This document shows positions 16,461-24,794 of a DNA stretch of 64,000 bases, in pieces. Each line of letters opens with the position of its first letter. Positions within the stretch are counted from its first letter, which is position 1. The notes under the pieces were generated by a model. That model saw only the letters and a list, made by a program, of their open reading frames with translations, was not told where the DNA came from and did not search any database. The DNA comes from Sphaerotilus microaerophilus (GTDB lineage Bacteria > Pseudomonadota > Gammaproteobacteria > Burkholderiales > Burkholderiaceae_C): positions 2,418,001-2,482,000 of the forward strand of contig NZ_AP025730.1 of the NCBI RefSeq assembly GCF_023734135.1, given 5' to 3'. A program made the position numbers and the translations under genes.

Positions 16461-17189
16461 TTGGAAACCTGCTCGAGTGCAACGCCCCTTCCCACCCTGC
16501 GGCAGTGTGTCCTCGTTGTCGATGACCACGCCCTCGTACGAGAAGGACTGCGCCGGATCCTCGAATCCACGCCGCCTACCTTCGAAGTCGTCGAGGCCGA
16601 CAACGCCGCGCAAGCCCTGAAGATTCTGCGCCAGCATCCAGTGAATATCGCGACCGTCGACCTGTCCATGCCGGGCATGGGCGGACTGGAACTCACGCAG
16701 CACATCAAGAGCGAGTTCCCCGGCGTTGGCGTGTTGATGCTGAGCATGCATGCCGAGGAACAGTACGCAATGCGCGCATTCCAGGCCGGAGCCGACGGCT
16801 ACCTGACCAAGAGCAGCGCGGGCTCGGAACTGGTGGCGGCGATCCGCAAGGTCGTCGCCGGGGGTGTCTACGTGACGCCTGGCCAAGCCGAGTATGCGGT
16901 GCGACGGCTGGCGCCGGGGCCTGCCGCGCGCACCCGCGCCGAGCTCAGCGACCGGGAGTTGGACGTGCTGCGCCGCCTCGTCTGTGGCGAGCGGCCCAAG
17001 GAGATCGCCCGGGCCCTGGACCTGTCGATCAAGACGATCAGTGCCCACAAGGCGCGCATCCAGGACAAGCTGCAGCTTCCCTCCACGGCGGCGCTGATCC
17101 GCTACGGCCTCGAGCAGGGGCTGGGGGGCGACCCGTTGCGCGCGGTCGCGAACACACCCGCGGCGCGGGGGACGCTCCCCGCTGAGTAG
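16461..17189 (+). CDS. NarL/FixJ-family response regulator
   Basis: 242 residues. Receiver domain (residues ~15-130) has the acidic pair VVDD, the phospho-acceptor Asp67 in VDLSMPGMGG, the Ser of MLSMH and Lys of YLTKSS. A LuxR-type helix-turn-helix follows (LSDRELDVLRRLVCGERPKE, then SIKTISAHKARIQDKL). Translation begins at a TTG at 16461, eight bases after GAGGAG; no ATG fits. It converges on the PAS-histidine kinase gene 38 bases away, which has the HisKA_3 type that partners NarL regulators, so they are probably a cognate pair. Confidence 0.88.
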   Translation: METCSSATPLPTLRQCVLVVDDHALVREGLRRILESTPPTFEVVEADNAAQALKILRQHPVNIATVDLSMPGMGGLELTQHIKSEFPGVGVLMLSMHAEEQYAMRAFQAGADGYLTKSSAGSELVAAIRKVVAGGVYVTPGQAEYAVRRLAPGPAARTRAELSDRELDVLRRLVCGERPKEIARALDLSIKTISAHKARIQDKLQLPSTAALIRYGLEQGLGGDPLRAVANTPAARGTLPAE

Positions 17190-17227
17190 ATCCGGTGCGA
17201 TGCTGCGGGTATGCCGGTCAGGGTCGG

Positions 17228-19717
17228 TCAGCCCCGGCCACGGCGGCTCCTGCTGCCCAGCGAAAGCGACGCTGGACACGGCGGCAGCGGCAATTCGACC
17301 TCGATCGTTGTGCCCTGGCCGGGCTCGCTGCGTATGAGCAGGCGGCCACCAGCGGCGCGCACCCGCTCGCGCATGCCGAGCAGGCCGAACGACGTCGCTG
17401 AGCGCCGACGGTCGGCGGGGATGCCCATACCGTCGTCGCCTATCGACAGCTGCAGTGACTGCCCGACCATGCTGGCCAGGCGGATCCGGACTCGGCCCGC
17501 CCCCGCATGTTTGCCTACGTTGTTCAGCGCCTCCTGGGCAACGCGGTAGAGACAGGCCCAGGTCGGTGCCGCACAGGCTTCGTCGGCCGGCCGCAGCTCG
17601 GCGCTGTCGACCTCGCAGGAGATGCCGCTGCGCTGTGTGAACTGCGAGGCCAGGTTCTCGATCGCCGCCGCCAGGCCCAGGTCTTCGAGGATCTGCGGGC
17701 GCAAGTCAGACACGATGCGTCGCGTCGACGCGATCAGCTGCTCGCCCAGGTGCTTGATACCGGCCAGCGCGCGCCGTGCAGGCGAGTCGTCATCACCCAG
17801 GTACTGCCCCACCGCAGCCGCCTCCATCAGGATGGCTGCCAAGCCCTGTTGCAGGTCATCGTGCAACTCACGTGCGATGCGCAACCGCTCGGCCTCCTGC
17901 ACCCGGTCCTGCGCGTCGATCAGTTGCTGCAGTTCCGCATGCGAGGCCTGCAACTGCGCCTGGAGGCGCTTCATGTCGCTGATGTCACGCGCGGTGATCA
18001 CTGCGCCGACGATTTGCCCCTGCTCGTCACGGATCGGCGCGTAGCTGTAGCTGCCGGTCAAGTACTCGCCGGTGTCCTTGCGCCGCAGCCCGTACTCGAC
18101 GCTGCGGCCGACCTCGCCGCGCAACGCCCGCGACACCGCCCACTGGTCCAGCGGCGCAGGGCTGCCATCGGCCAGGCACACGTCGAAGAGGGCGGGGTAC
18201 TCCGCCTGCCGGCGCGGACAAACGGCCTTGCTCGCGAAGCCGTGGAAACCTGCAAACGCGCTGTTGAACTCCAGGAAGTTGCCCTGGGCGTCCGAAATGA
18301 ACACCGCATCGGCGATGCTCTCCAGCGCCGCCTCGAGCTTGGTCTTGGTGGCGCGCACTTCCGCCTCGGCGCGAGCGCGCTCGATGTCGGCCCGGATGCG
18401 TTCGGCCACGTCCTCGAACAGGGCCACCTCCTCGGGCAACCACGCCCGCGGGGTCGCGGCGTGTACGAAGAACACCGCCTGCAACTGCCCCCCCTTGCGC
18501 ACCGGGACGTTCACCGTGGCAGCCAGCTGCAGCCGCGCATGGGCGGCCTTTTCGGCCGGCGAGAGCGTGGGGTCGCCGGCGATGTCCGGACGCACCACCG
18601 TGCGCCCGACGCGGAAGGCGAGCAGCAGGTGATCGCCGTAGTCGGTGTAGCGGTACCGCCCCTCGATCCCCGGCACCCCGCGATTGAAGCCGTGGCGCAG
18701 GGTGATCGTCTCGCCGTTGCCATCGTCCTCCGCGTAGCCCACGCGGGCCGCGTCGACGAATTCACCGAGCAGGCAACTCGCCTCGCGGGCAATCGCCAGG
18801 GGATCATCGAGCGAGCGCAGCCGGTCGTTCAACCGCACCAGAAAGCTCTGGCGCGCCTCGCGCTCGCGCAGCGCCGCCTCGGCCGCGCGGCGCAAGCTGA
18901 TGTCCTGGAGCAGCCCCACCACGCGCACTGGGCGGCCGTCTGGCGTGCGCACCACGCTGCCGCTGACTTCCACCCACACCACGGAGCCATCCTTGCGCAC
19001 CAGCCGCTTTTCCACCCGGTAGTCCGCCGTGCCGTCCAGCAAGGCGGCGAACTTCGATGGATCGACCGGTTCCTCGGGGTGGTTCAATCGGTCGGGACCC
19101 ATCTGCAGCAGCTCAGCCGACTCGTAGCCGGTCAGCGCGCACATGGCCGCGTTGACCGCCAGGAAGCGCCGGTTGGCCGGGTCGATGTGCGCCATCGCGA
19201 CGCTGCTGTGACTGAAGGTGGCGGCAAACAGCTGCTCTGAGCTGTAGAGCGCGGCCGCGATGCGTTGCGCCTCACCGAGGTCGCGCAGGATCACGGTGTA
19301 CAGCCGCTTGCCGTCCACATGCACCTGAGAGATGCCCGCTTCGAGGGGGAACTCCTCGCCGTCGGCGCGCAGGCCGACCAGGTTTTCGCGGCGCCCCATG
19401 CGACGCGCAGCCGACTCCTCCGCGCCGAAGGCCGCCACATCCGCCCGGTGCTGCGTGCGCAGGCGCTCAGGCAGCAGCGTGGCCAGGGGCGCACCCACCA
19501 GGTCCTCGACCCGGCAGCGAAAGATCTCCGCCGCGGCCCGGTTGGCCATCACGATGGTCTGCGATCCATCAGCGGTGATGATGCCCTCACTGGCGGTCTC
19601 CAGGATGCCGCGCAGCTGCCCTAACCGAAGCATCAGCGCGTCATGCTCCATGCGGCGCCGCGCCAGACGGGTGCGGACCACCCTCCTGGGTTCCTTGCCG
19701 CTGCGAGGGCTCTTCAT
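17228..19717 (-). CDS. Multi-PAS/GAF hybrid-free sensor histidine kinase (NarX-type core)
   Basis: 829 residues, no membrane segments, so cytoplasmic. Order: PAS (~33-150), PAS-PAC (~165-280), GAF-like (~295-450), PAS (~465-580), coiled coil, HisKA_3 dimerisation domain with the phospho-acceptor His619 in ARELHDDLQQG, and HATPase with GDDGMGIP and SFGLLGMRERV. This is the kinase type that drives NarL-family regulators such as the convergent gene ending at 17189. Several PAS domains suggest redox, oxygen or ligand sensing, but no haem- or flavin-binding residues can be assigned by eye. A weaker FNR-type palindrome lies 117 bases upstream. Confidence 0.9.
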   Translation of the reverse strand: MKSPRSGKEPRRVVRTRLARRRMEHDALMLRLGQLRGILETASEGIITADGSQTIVMANRAAAEIFRCRVEDLVGAPLATLLPERLRTQHRADVAAFGAEESAARRMGRRENLVGLRADGEEFPLEAGISQVHVDGKRLYTVILRDLGEAQRIAAALYSSEQLFAATFSHSSVAMAHIDPANRRFLAVNAAMCALTGYESAELLQMGPDRLNHPEEPVDPSKFAALLDGTADYRVEKRLVRKDGSVVWVEVSGSVVRTPDGRPVRVVGLLQDISLRRAAEAALREREARQSFLVRLNDRLRSLDDPLAIAREASCLLGEFVDAARVGYAEDDGNGETITLRHGFNRGVPGIEGRYRYTDYGDHLLLAFRVGRTVVRPDIAGDPTLSPAEKAAHARLQLAATVNVPVRKGGQLQAVFFVHAATPRAWLPEEVALFEDVAERIRADIERARAEAEVRATKTKLEAALESIADAVFISDAQGNFLEFNSAFAGFHGFASKAVCPRRQAEYPALFDVCLADGSPAPLDQWAVSRALRGEVGRSVEYGLRRKDTGEYLTGSYSYAPIRDEQGQIVGAVITARDISDMKRLQAQLQASHAELQQLIDAQDRVQEAERLRIARELHDDLQQGLAAILMEAAAVGQYLGDDDSPARRALAGIKHLGEQLIASTRRIVSDLRPQILEDLGLAAAIENLASQFTQRSGISCEVDSAELRPADEACAAPTWACLYRVAQEALNNVGKHAGAGRVRIRLASMVGQSLQLSIGDDGMGIPADRRRSATSFGLLGMRERVRAAGGRLLIRSEPGQGTTIEVELPLPPCPASLSLGSRSRRGRG

Positions 19718-19827
19718 CGTGGCTCCCGTTCAGAGGTCCAGTTCATCCCTTCGGCAATGCCGACCTGGACCACGGTGAGCAATGGCACTCCGGACATTTC
19801 GAAAGGGATCGTCGGGTGTTGCAGCCT

Positions 19828-19841
19828 TTGGACTTGCTCAA
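19828..19841 (-). promoter_or_regulatory. Weak FNR-type palindrome upstream of the histidine kinase
   Basis: TTGGA-CTTG-CTCAA, with one change in the left half (TTGG for TTGA). It is in the 290-base gap between the kinase and the nitroreductase, centred 117 bases before the kinase start. This is the weakest of the series. Confidence 0.35.
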
Positions 19842-20007
19842 CCCCCTTGCCGGCGCGCCCGGACCGGCCCTGCCTGCCAGACGCCCACCGCTGTACCCGT
19901 CTGGATGCAACGCCGCTCTCCCCGCATGATGGGTCGGCCGCGCATCGCAGGAATTGACCGAGCGCAGGGAAACGATCCGCCCTTGCGCAGACCCGTGCAT
20001 CGGCGCA

Positions 20008-20763
20008 TCAGGCCGCCGGGTAGCCGACGGTCTGGGCAAAAACGACGAATTGCCCGGCACTCAAGCGCATGGCATGGGCAAGGAGGTCCGCGTCGAGCGC
20101 GTCGCGGAACACGCAACCGAGCCCTTCCGAGGCGCAGTAGAGGTAGACGTTCTGGCCGGCAAACGCGGCGTCGACCGAGCCGCGCAGCCGGCGCTCATCG
20201 GCCGGCAGTTCCTCCATGCGCTCCCCATGGACGACATAGACCAGGTTCAACGGCGCGGTACCTACGAAGTCCTGGATGCCGGTCTGGGCGCGTAGATCGA
20301 TGCCGAGGTGCTGGCGCAGTGCGTGCAGCCCGGGTTCATAGAGCCACACCCCGTCGGTCATCACCGCGTAGACGCTGACCCCTGTCGGGTGGCGCCAATA
20401 CGGCACCGTGCGGCCGTCGCCAGGCCGGTTGACGCCACCGGCGGACCAGAGAACATCGGCAAGCTGCCGCATGCTCAGCGGGGTGGGAAGGTACTCGCGT
20501 GTGGAGTGGCGCAGGGACAGTGCCCGCATCAACGGCTGGCCAGCCACCGGCGATGGCGCGGGCAGGGTGCGCAACAGGCCCTGAGCGGGCACGTGGGCAG
20601 GCAGCGTCGCGAGGGCCTGGGCCGCCAGCGGGCCTGCCAGATCGTGAGCCGCGCAGGCCCTCGCCGCCGGCTCGCCGCCGGCCACCTCGTCGGGCGTGCC
20701 GGGGAACGGCTTGAGGAATGGGATGCCGGATGGGGTGGGGGCCATGGTGGGCACATCGCTCAT
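20008..20763 (-). CDS. SagB-type nitroreductase-family oxidoreductase
   Basis: 251 residues. The FMN-binding start of the fold is RHSTREYLPTPLSMRQLADV, followed by LWSAGGVNR and the C-terminal FAGQNVYLYCASEGLGCVFR, matching the SagB-type group of nitroreductases. In peptide-toxin clusters SagB enzymes oxidise azolines, but no precursor peptide, cyclodehydratase or YcaO gene is nearby, so a free-standing flavin reductase role is more likely. Start at 20763 follows GTGGAG. A symmetrical FNR-type box lies 99 bases upstream, in the gap shared with hsp20. Confidence 0.85.
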   Translation of the reverse strand: MSDVPTMAPTPSGIPFLKPFPGTPDEVAGGEPAARACAAHDLAGPLAAQALATLPAHVPAQGLLRTLPAPSPVAGQPLMRALSLRHSTREYLPTPLSMRQLADVLWSAGGVNRPGDGRTVPYWRHPTGVSVYAVMTDGVWLYEPGLHALRQHLGIDLRAQTGIQDFVGTAPLNLVYVVHGERMEELPADERRLRGSVDAAFAGQNVYLYCASEGLGCVFRDALDADLLAHAMRLSAGQFVVFAQTVGYPAA

Positions 20764-20855
20764 GGAGGTTCTCCACTGGAGTTCGGGGCGGTCCTCTGGA
20801 ACACACAAGGGTGGATCACATCCACCCAGACTGCGGCCGTCCCCTGGCCAGGTCA

Positions 20856-20869
20856 TTGAGCAGGCTCAC
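20856..20869 (-). promoter_or_regulatory. FNR-type palindrome upstream of the nitroreductase
   Basis: TTGAG-CAGG-CTCAC, centred 99 bases before the nitroreductase start in the divergent gap with hsp20. Confidence 0.65.
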
Positions 20870-20937
20870 TCACCCTGCCTGGGCCGGCCTCTTTGTTCCC
20901 CACTGCCACGCCTCGGAGGCGACGCACAGGGCGTTCA

Positions 20938-20951
20938 TTGAGTGCACGCAA
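20938..20951 (+). promoter_or_regulatory. FNR-type half-symmetric box and promoter upstream of hsp20
   Basis: TTGAG-TGCA-CGCAA, one mismatch in the right half. Its centre is 78 bases before the hsp20 start; a TAGAGT at 20973-20978 fits a -10 element at the spacing expected for activation from -41.5. Confidence 0.5.
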
Positions 20952-21022
20952 TGCGGCCCCGATGCTGCACCCTAGAGTGCGGCGCAGGGCACTCGTTGAA
21001 TGTGCCGTTTCAGGAGAGAAAC

Positions 21023-21481
21023 ATGGCCGCACTCACCCGCTACGAACCGATCGACGACTGGCTGATGGACACCTTGCGCGACCCGGCACGTGATCCCTGG
21101 CGTGACATGTTCCGACGCCTGACGCGCAGCCATTGGCCTGCGCTGCGCGCGCCCGACGACATGCGCGTCGACGTGACCGAGAACGACACGGCCTACACGG
21201 TGCGTGCCGAGATCCCGGGGGCCAAGAAGGAGGACATCGCCGTGAAAATCGAGGGCAACCTCGTTTCGATCGATGCCGAGATCAAGGAGGACAAGGAAAC
21301 CAAGGGCGACGGTGAACGCGTGCTGATGCGCGAGATCTACCGCGGCTCGATGTCGCGCGCCTTCACACTGCGCCACGACGTCGACGACCAGCAGGCCAAC
21401 GCGAAGTTCGAGAACGGCATCCTCACCTTGACGATACCCAAACGCGCCGGGGTGAAGAGCACCACGTTGCCGATCGGCTGA
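21023..21481 (+). CDS. Small heat-shock protein, Hsp20/alpha-crystallin family
   Basis: 152 residues. The alpha-crystallin domain runs from about residue 50 (MRVDVTENDTAYTVRAEIPG) to 140 (FENGILTLTIPK), and the tail contains the T-L-P-I variant of the I-x-I oligomerisation motif. It is an ATP-independent holdase for unfolding proteins in the cytoplasm. Shine-Dalgarno AGGAGA sits before the ATG. It precedes the Lon-like protease gene by about 100 bases on the same strand and probably shares its transcript; an FNR-type box lies upstream and no sigma32 promoter is obvious. Confidence 0.92.
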   Translation: MAALTRYEPIDDWLMDTLRDPARDPWRDMFRRLTRSHWPALRAPDDMRVDVTENDTAYTVRAEIPGAKKEDIAVKIEGNLVSIDAEIKEDKETKGDGERVLMREIYRGSMSRAFTLRHDVDDQQANAKFENGILTLTIPKRAGVKSTTLPIG

Positions 21482-21584
21482 CCCGCCTGCCCGGCAGGGA
21501 GTCCCACCGCCGTTGCGCTGGCGCAAAGCCGTCGCGCCCGATCGCACTGACGATCGCGTGATTTCGTCACGAACGGGAATGTCG

Positions 21585-24050
21585 ATGGGTGCTCATTTGC
21601 TTTTGCCCCACGAACTGGCCCGACGCTGCGATCCGTCCGGGCTGCTGCAGGATGACTCTGCCGGCGGGCCGGCGGAAGCGTCCGTCGGCGCGCCGGAGAT
21701 CGTCGGCCAGGAGCGTGCCAGGGAGGCCGTTGCCTTTGGTCTGGCCGTGCAGCAGGCGGGGCACCACCTGTTTGTCACGGGGCCGACGGGTTCGGGCCGA
21801 CGCACGCTGGCTCGACAGGCCATCGCCGCCCGTCTGGTGCGAGACGGGGTGACACGCTGGGACTGGGTTTACGTGAACCACTTCGACCAGCCCCACCGTC
21901 CCCTGGCGTTGCGCCTGCCCCGCGGGCGCGCGGCGCCGCTGCGCCAACACCTGCGCGAGTTGTGCGACGACCTGCGCACGACCATCCCGGCCACCTTCGA
22001 GTCCGAGGAGCACGCCGCGGCGGTCGAACGGCTCCACACCGAATTCAAGGAGCGCGCCGAGCAGGCCGTGCTCGCCGTGGGCGCCGAGGCCCAGCGCCAC
22101 GGACTGGTGATGGTGCGCACGCCGGTGGGCCTGAGCTTCGTGCCACGCAAGCACAACGAGCAGGGCGAGGACGAGGTGCTGGACCCGAAGGAATTCGAGG
22201 CCCTGCCCCAGGCCGAGCGCGAACAGTTGCAGCAGGCAATGCAGGCGGCGCAGGAGCAGCTGGTGCGCGCCCTGCGCAGCACGGTGCGGCTGCGCAAGGA
22301 GCACGCCGACCGGCTGCGCGAGCTGACCCGGTCGATGATGCTGGTGGTGGTCGAGCACGCTGTGGCGGAGATCCAGGCGCACTACCGGGACCTGCCCGAG
22401 GTCCTGGCCTGGCTCGACGCGGTGCGTGAGGATGTCACCGACAAGGCCACACGCTTCCACCACGCGCCGACCGAAGACGGCAGCGGCACCGAGACGACCA
22501 GCATCGAGATCGACCTGTCGCCCTATGAAGTCAACGTGCTGGTGGACGGTGACGGTGACGGCGCCCCGGTCGTCGAGCTGGATCACCCGACGCATCCGCG
22601 GCTGATCGGGCGCATCGACCACCTCGCCCGCATGGGCACGCTGCTGACCGACTACCGCCTGATCAAGCCCGGCGCGTTGCACCGCGCCAACGGCGGCTAC
22701 CTGCTGATCGACGCTGAGAAGCTGCTGGTGCAGCCCTTCGCCTGGGACGCGCTCAAGCGGGCCCTGCTCAACGGCGAGGTCCGCATCGAGTCGATCGCCG
22801 AGCACCTGAGCCTGGTGTCGACGGTGCAGCTCGAACCGATGCCGGTCCCGCTGGCGGTGAAGGTGGTGCTGTTCGGACACCGCCGCATTGCCGAGCTGCT
22901 GCAGACCTGGGACGTCGACTTCCCGCGCCTGTTCCGGGTGATCGCCGATGTCGACGACGATCTGCCGCGCACGCCGGCGACGCAGCAGGCGCTGGCGCGT
23001 TCCTTGCTGTCAAAGGCCCGGGCGCAGGCGCTGCTCGAACCCAGCGCTGCGGCGCTGGGACGCCTGATCGACCATGGCGCCCGGGAGGCGGGTGACGCCA
23101 CGCGCATCGGCGCGCGGGTGCAGCGGCTGGTGGACGTGCTGACCGAGGCCGACCACCTGGCGCGGGCGGCGCAGCACACCGGCATCGAGGCGGGTGACAT
23201 CGCCGCGGCCCTGGCCGCGCGCCGGCGCCGCGCCAGCCGCATCGACGAGCGCTTGCGTGGGGAACTGGCCCGCGGCACGCTGATGATCGACACCCACGGC
23301 GAGCGCGTCGGCCAGGTCAACGGCCTGATGGTCTACGAGAGCGCGGGTGAGACCTTCGGCGAACCGGTTCGCATCACCGCGACGACCCGACTGGGCAGTG
23401 GCGAAGTCATCGACATCCAGCGCGAGACTCGGCTGGGCGGGCCGATCCACGCCAAGGGCGTGCTGATCCTGTCGGCCTTCCTCGCCGCGCGCTACGCGCG
23501 CCTGCACCCGCTCGCGCTCCACGCCAGCCTGGTGTTCGAGCAGACCTACGGCTTCGTCGAGGGCGACAGCGCCTCGCTGGCCGAGCTGCTGGCGCTGCTC
23601 AGCTCGATCGCCGAGGTGCCGATCCGGCAGGGCCTGGCGGTCACCGGCTCGGTCAACCAGTTCGGCGACGTGCAGGCCATCGGCGGCGTCAACGAGAAGA
23701 TCGAGGGCTTCTTCGACCTGTGCGCCGCGCGCGGTCTGGACGGCAGCCACGGCGTCGTCATCCCGCAGAGCAACGTGGCGCACCTGATGTTGCGTGAGGA
23801 CGTGGCCGAGGCGGTGGCGGCAGGACGTTTCTCGGTCCACGCGGTGGGCCACGTCGACGATGCGATCGAGGTGCTGACCGGCCTGGCGGCCGGCGCCGCG
23901 CTGGCGCCCCAGCCCGACAGCATCAACGGCCGCATCGGCACGCGGCTGCGCCGCATCGCGCAGCTGCAGAGTGGCGAGCCGCGCTGGACGCGGCGCCAGG
24001 GCGGCGCGGCCAGCATGCGCACCAGCTCGCCGCGCCGGCAGCGGCCATGA
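21585..24050 (+). CDS. Lon-related ATP-dependent protease (LonB-like, AAA_32 type)
   Basis: About 821 residues, cytoplasmic. An N-terminal nucleotide-binding loop reads TGPTGSGRRT (residue ~65; Arg where classic Walker A has Lys). Then come a coiled-coil insertion (~150-260) and the AAA core with NGGYLLIDAE (Walker B-like). The Lon proteolytic domain follows, with the catalytic Ser662 in EGDSAS and Lys705 in GGVNEKIEG, 43 residues apart as in Lon. The start at 21585 is chosen for GGGA eight bases upstream. Its stop overlaps the next gene by four bases. Likely degrades damaged proteins, working with Hsp20 and GroEL encoded around it. Confidence 0.9.
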   Translation: MGAHLLLPHELARRCDPSGLLQDDSAGGPAEASVGAPEIVGQERAREAVAFGLAVQQAGHHLFVTGPTGSGRRTLARQAIAARLVRDGVTRWDWVYVNHFDQPHRPLALRLPRGRAAPLRQHLRELCDDLRTTIPATFESEEHAAAVERLHTEFKERAEQAVLAVGAEAQRHGLVMVRTPVGLSFVPRKHNEQGEDEVLDPKEFEALPQAEREQLQQAMQAAQEQLVRALRSTVRLRKEHADRLRELTRSMMLVVVEHAVAEIQAHYRDLPEVLAWLDAVREDVTDKATRFHHAPTEDGSGTETTSIEIDLSPYEVNVLVDGDGDGAPVVELDHPTHPRLIGRIDHLARMGTLLTDYRLIKPGALHRANGGYLLIDAEKLLVQPFAWDALKRALLNGEVRIESIAEHLSLVSTVQLEPMPVPLAVKVVLFGHRRIAELLQTWDVDFPRLFRVIADVDDDLPRTPATQQALARSLLSKARAQALLEPSAAALGRLIDHGAREAGDATRIGARVQRLVDVLTEADHLARAAQHTGIEAGDIAAALAARRRRASRIDERLRGELARGTLMIDTHGERVGQVNGLMVYESAGETFGEPVRITATTRLGSGEVIDIQRETRLGGPIHAKGVLILSAFLAARYARLHPLALHASLVFEQTYGFVEGDSASLAELLALLSSIAEVPIRQGLAVTGSVNQFGDVQAIGGVNEKIEGFFDLCAARGLDGSHGVVIPQSNVAHLMLREDVAEAVAAGRFSVHAVGHVDDAIEVLTGLAAGAALAPQPDSINGRIGTRLRRIAQLQSGEPRWTRRQGGAASMRTSSPRRQRP

Positions 24051-24751
24051 TCAAACCGACGACCACCGAGGTGCTGCACGCGGTGCTGGACGACGCCGCG
24101 GGCGGCGCCACGCTGATCGAGTGCGCGGCGGCGCTGGCCCACGCGCTGCGGCGCTCGCTCGAACTCGTCCACGTCGAGAACCTGGTGGCGCTGCACGCGG
24201 CCGCACTCCCCCGCACGCGGGCGCTGGCCCACGCCGGTGCGAACTGGGAGGCGTTCGCCCCCGAGGACGTGGAGCGGGGCTGGCGGGCGCAGGCCGCACG
24301 GCTGCGGGCGCTGGCCGGGGACATCGCGCCGCGCCATGCGGTGACCTGGTCGCTGCGCTCCGTGCGCGGGCGCTGGCCACGCACCGCGATGGAGCTGACG
24401 GAGGACGTCGACTTGCTGTTCGTGGGTGCCCTGCCCGGCGTGATGGGCAGCAATGGGGCGCCAGGCCTGCGCATGAGCGCAGCCAGTGGGTCGCGCCGAC
24501 CCTCCGCGGCGGACCTGCGCAGCGTGGTCCTGCTGGATGACGGGAGCGAGGCTGCCGAACGCGCACAGCCGTTCGCGAGCGAACTGTCCCGCACGCTCCA
24601 CGCCCCGCTGCAGGTGTGGCGCTTGGACGCCGACAGCGATGCCGCAATTCGGCAGCGCCTGCGCAATGCCACCGTCTGCGTGCTGCCGCGCATGCTGGCG
24701 ACGCCCGCCCGGTTGGCGCAGGCGACCTGCCCGCTGCTGCTGGTGGCTTGA
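24047..24751 (+). CDS. Hypothetical protein, weakly universal-stress-protein-like
   Basis: 234 residues, overlapping the Lon-like gene by ATGA, so translationally coupled to it. I see no certain family. The layout of two alpha/beta halves, with a hydrophobic strand then an acidic DDGSEAAERA helix in the second half (RSVVLLDDGSEAAERAQPFA) and a closing CPLLLVA strand, resembles a divergent UspA pair, where the second domain keeps the strand-turn-helix but lacks the G-x-x-G-x-x-x-x-x-x-x-x-G-(S/T) ATP motif. Tight coupling suggests an accessory role for the protease. Confidence 0.5.
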   Translation: MIKPTTTEVLHAVLDDAAGGATLIECAAALAHALRRSLELVHVENLVALHAAALPRTRALAHAGANWEAFAPEDVERGWRAQAARLRALAGDIAPRHAVTWSLRSVRGRWPRTAMELTEDVDLLFVGALPGVMGSNGAPGLRMSAASGSRRPSAADLRSVVLLDDGSEAAERAQPFASELSRTLHAPLQVWRLDADSDAAIRQRLRNATVCVLPRMLATPARLAQATCPLLLVA

Positions 24752-24794
24752 GCGGATCTCCAGGTCCTGAAGTCTGCCCTGGCGCAGGATCAGA

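Noticed and set aside
21559..21571. GTGATTTCGTCAC as another FNR/CRP box before the Lon-like gene
   Set aside because: The TGA and TCA half-sites are five bases apart; FNR and CRP need six.
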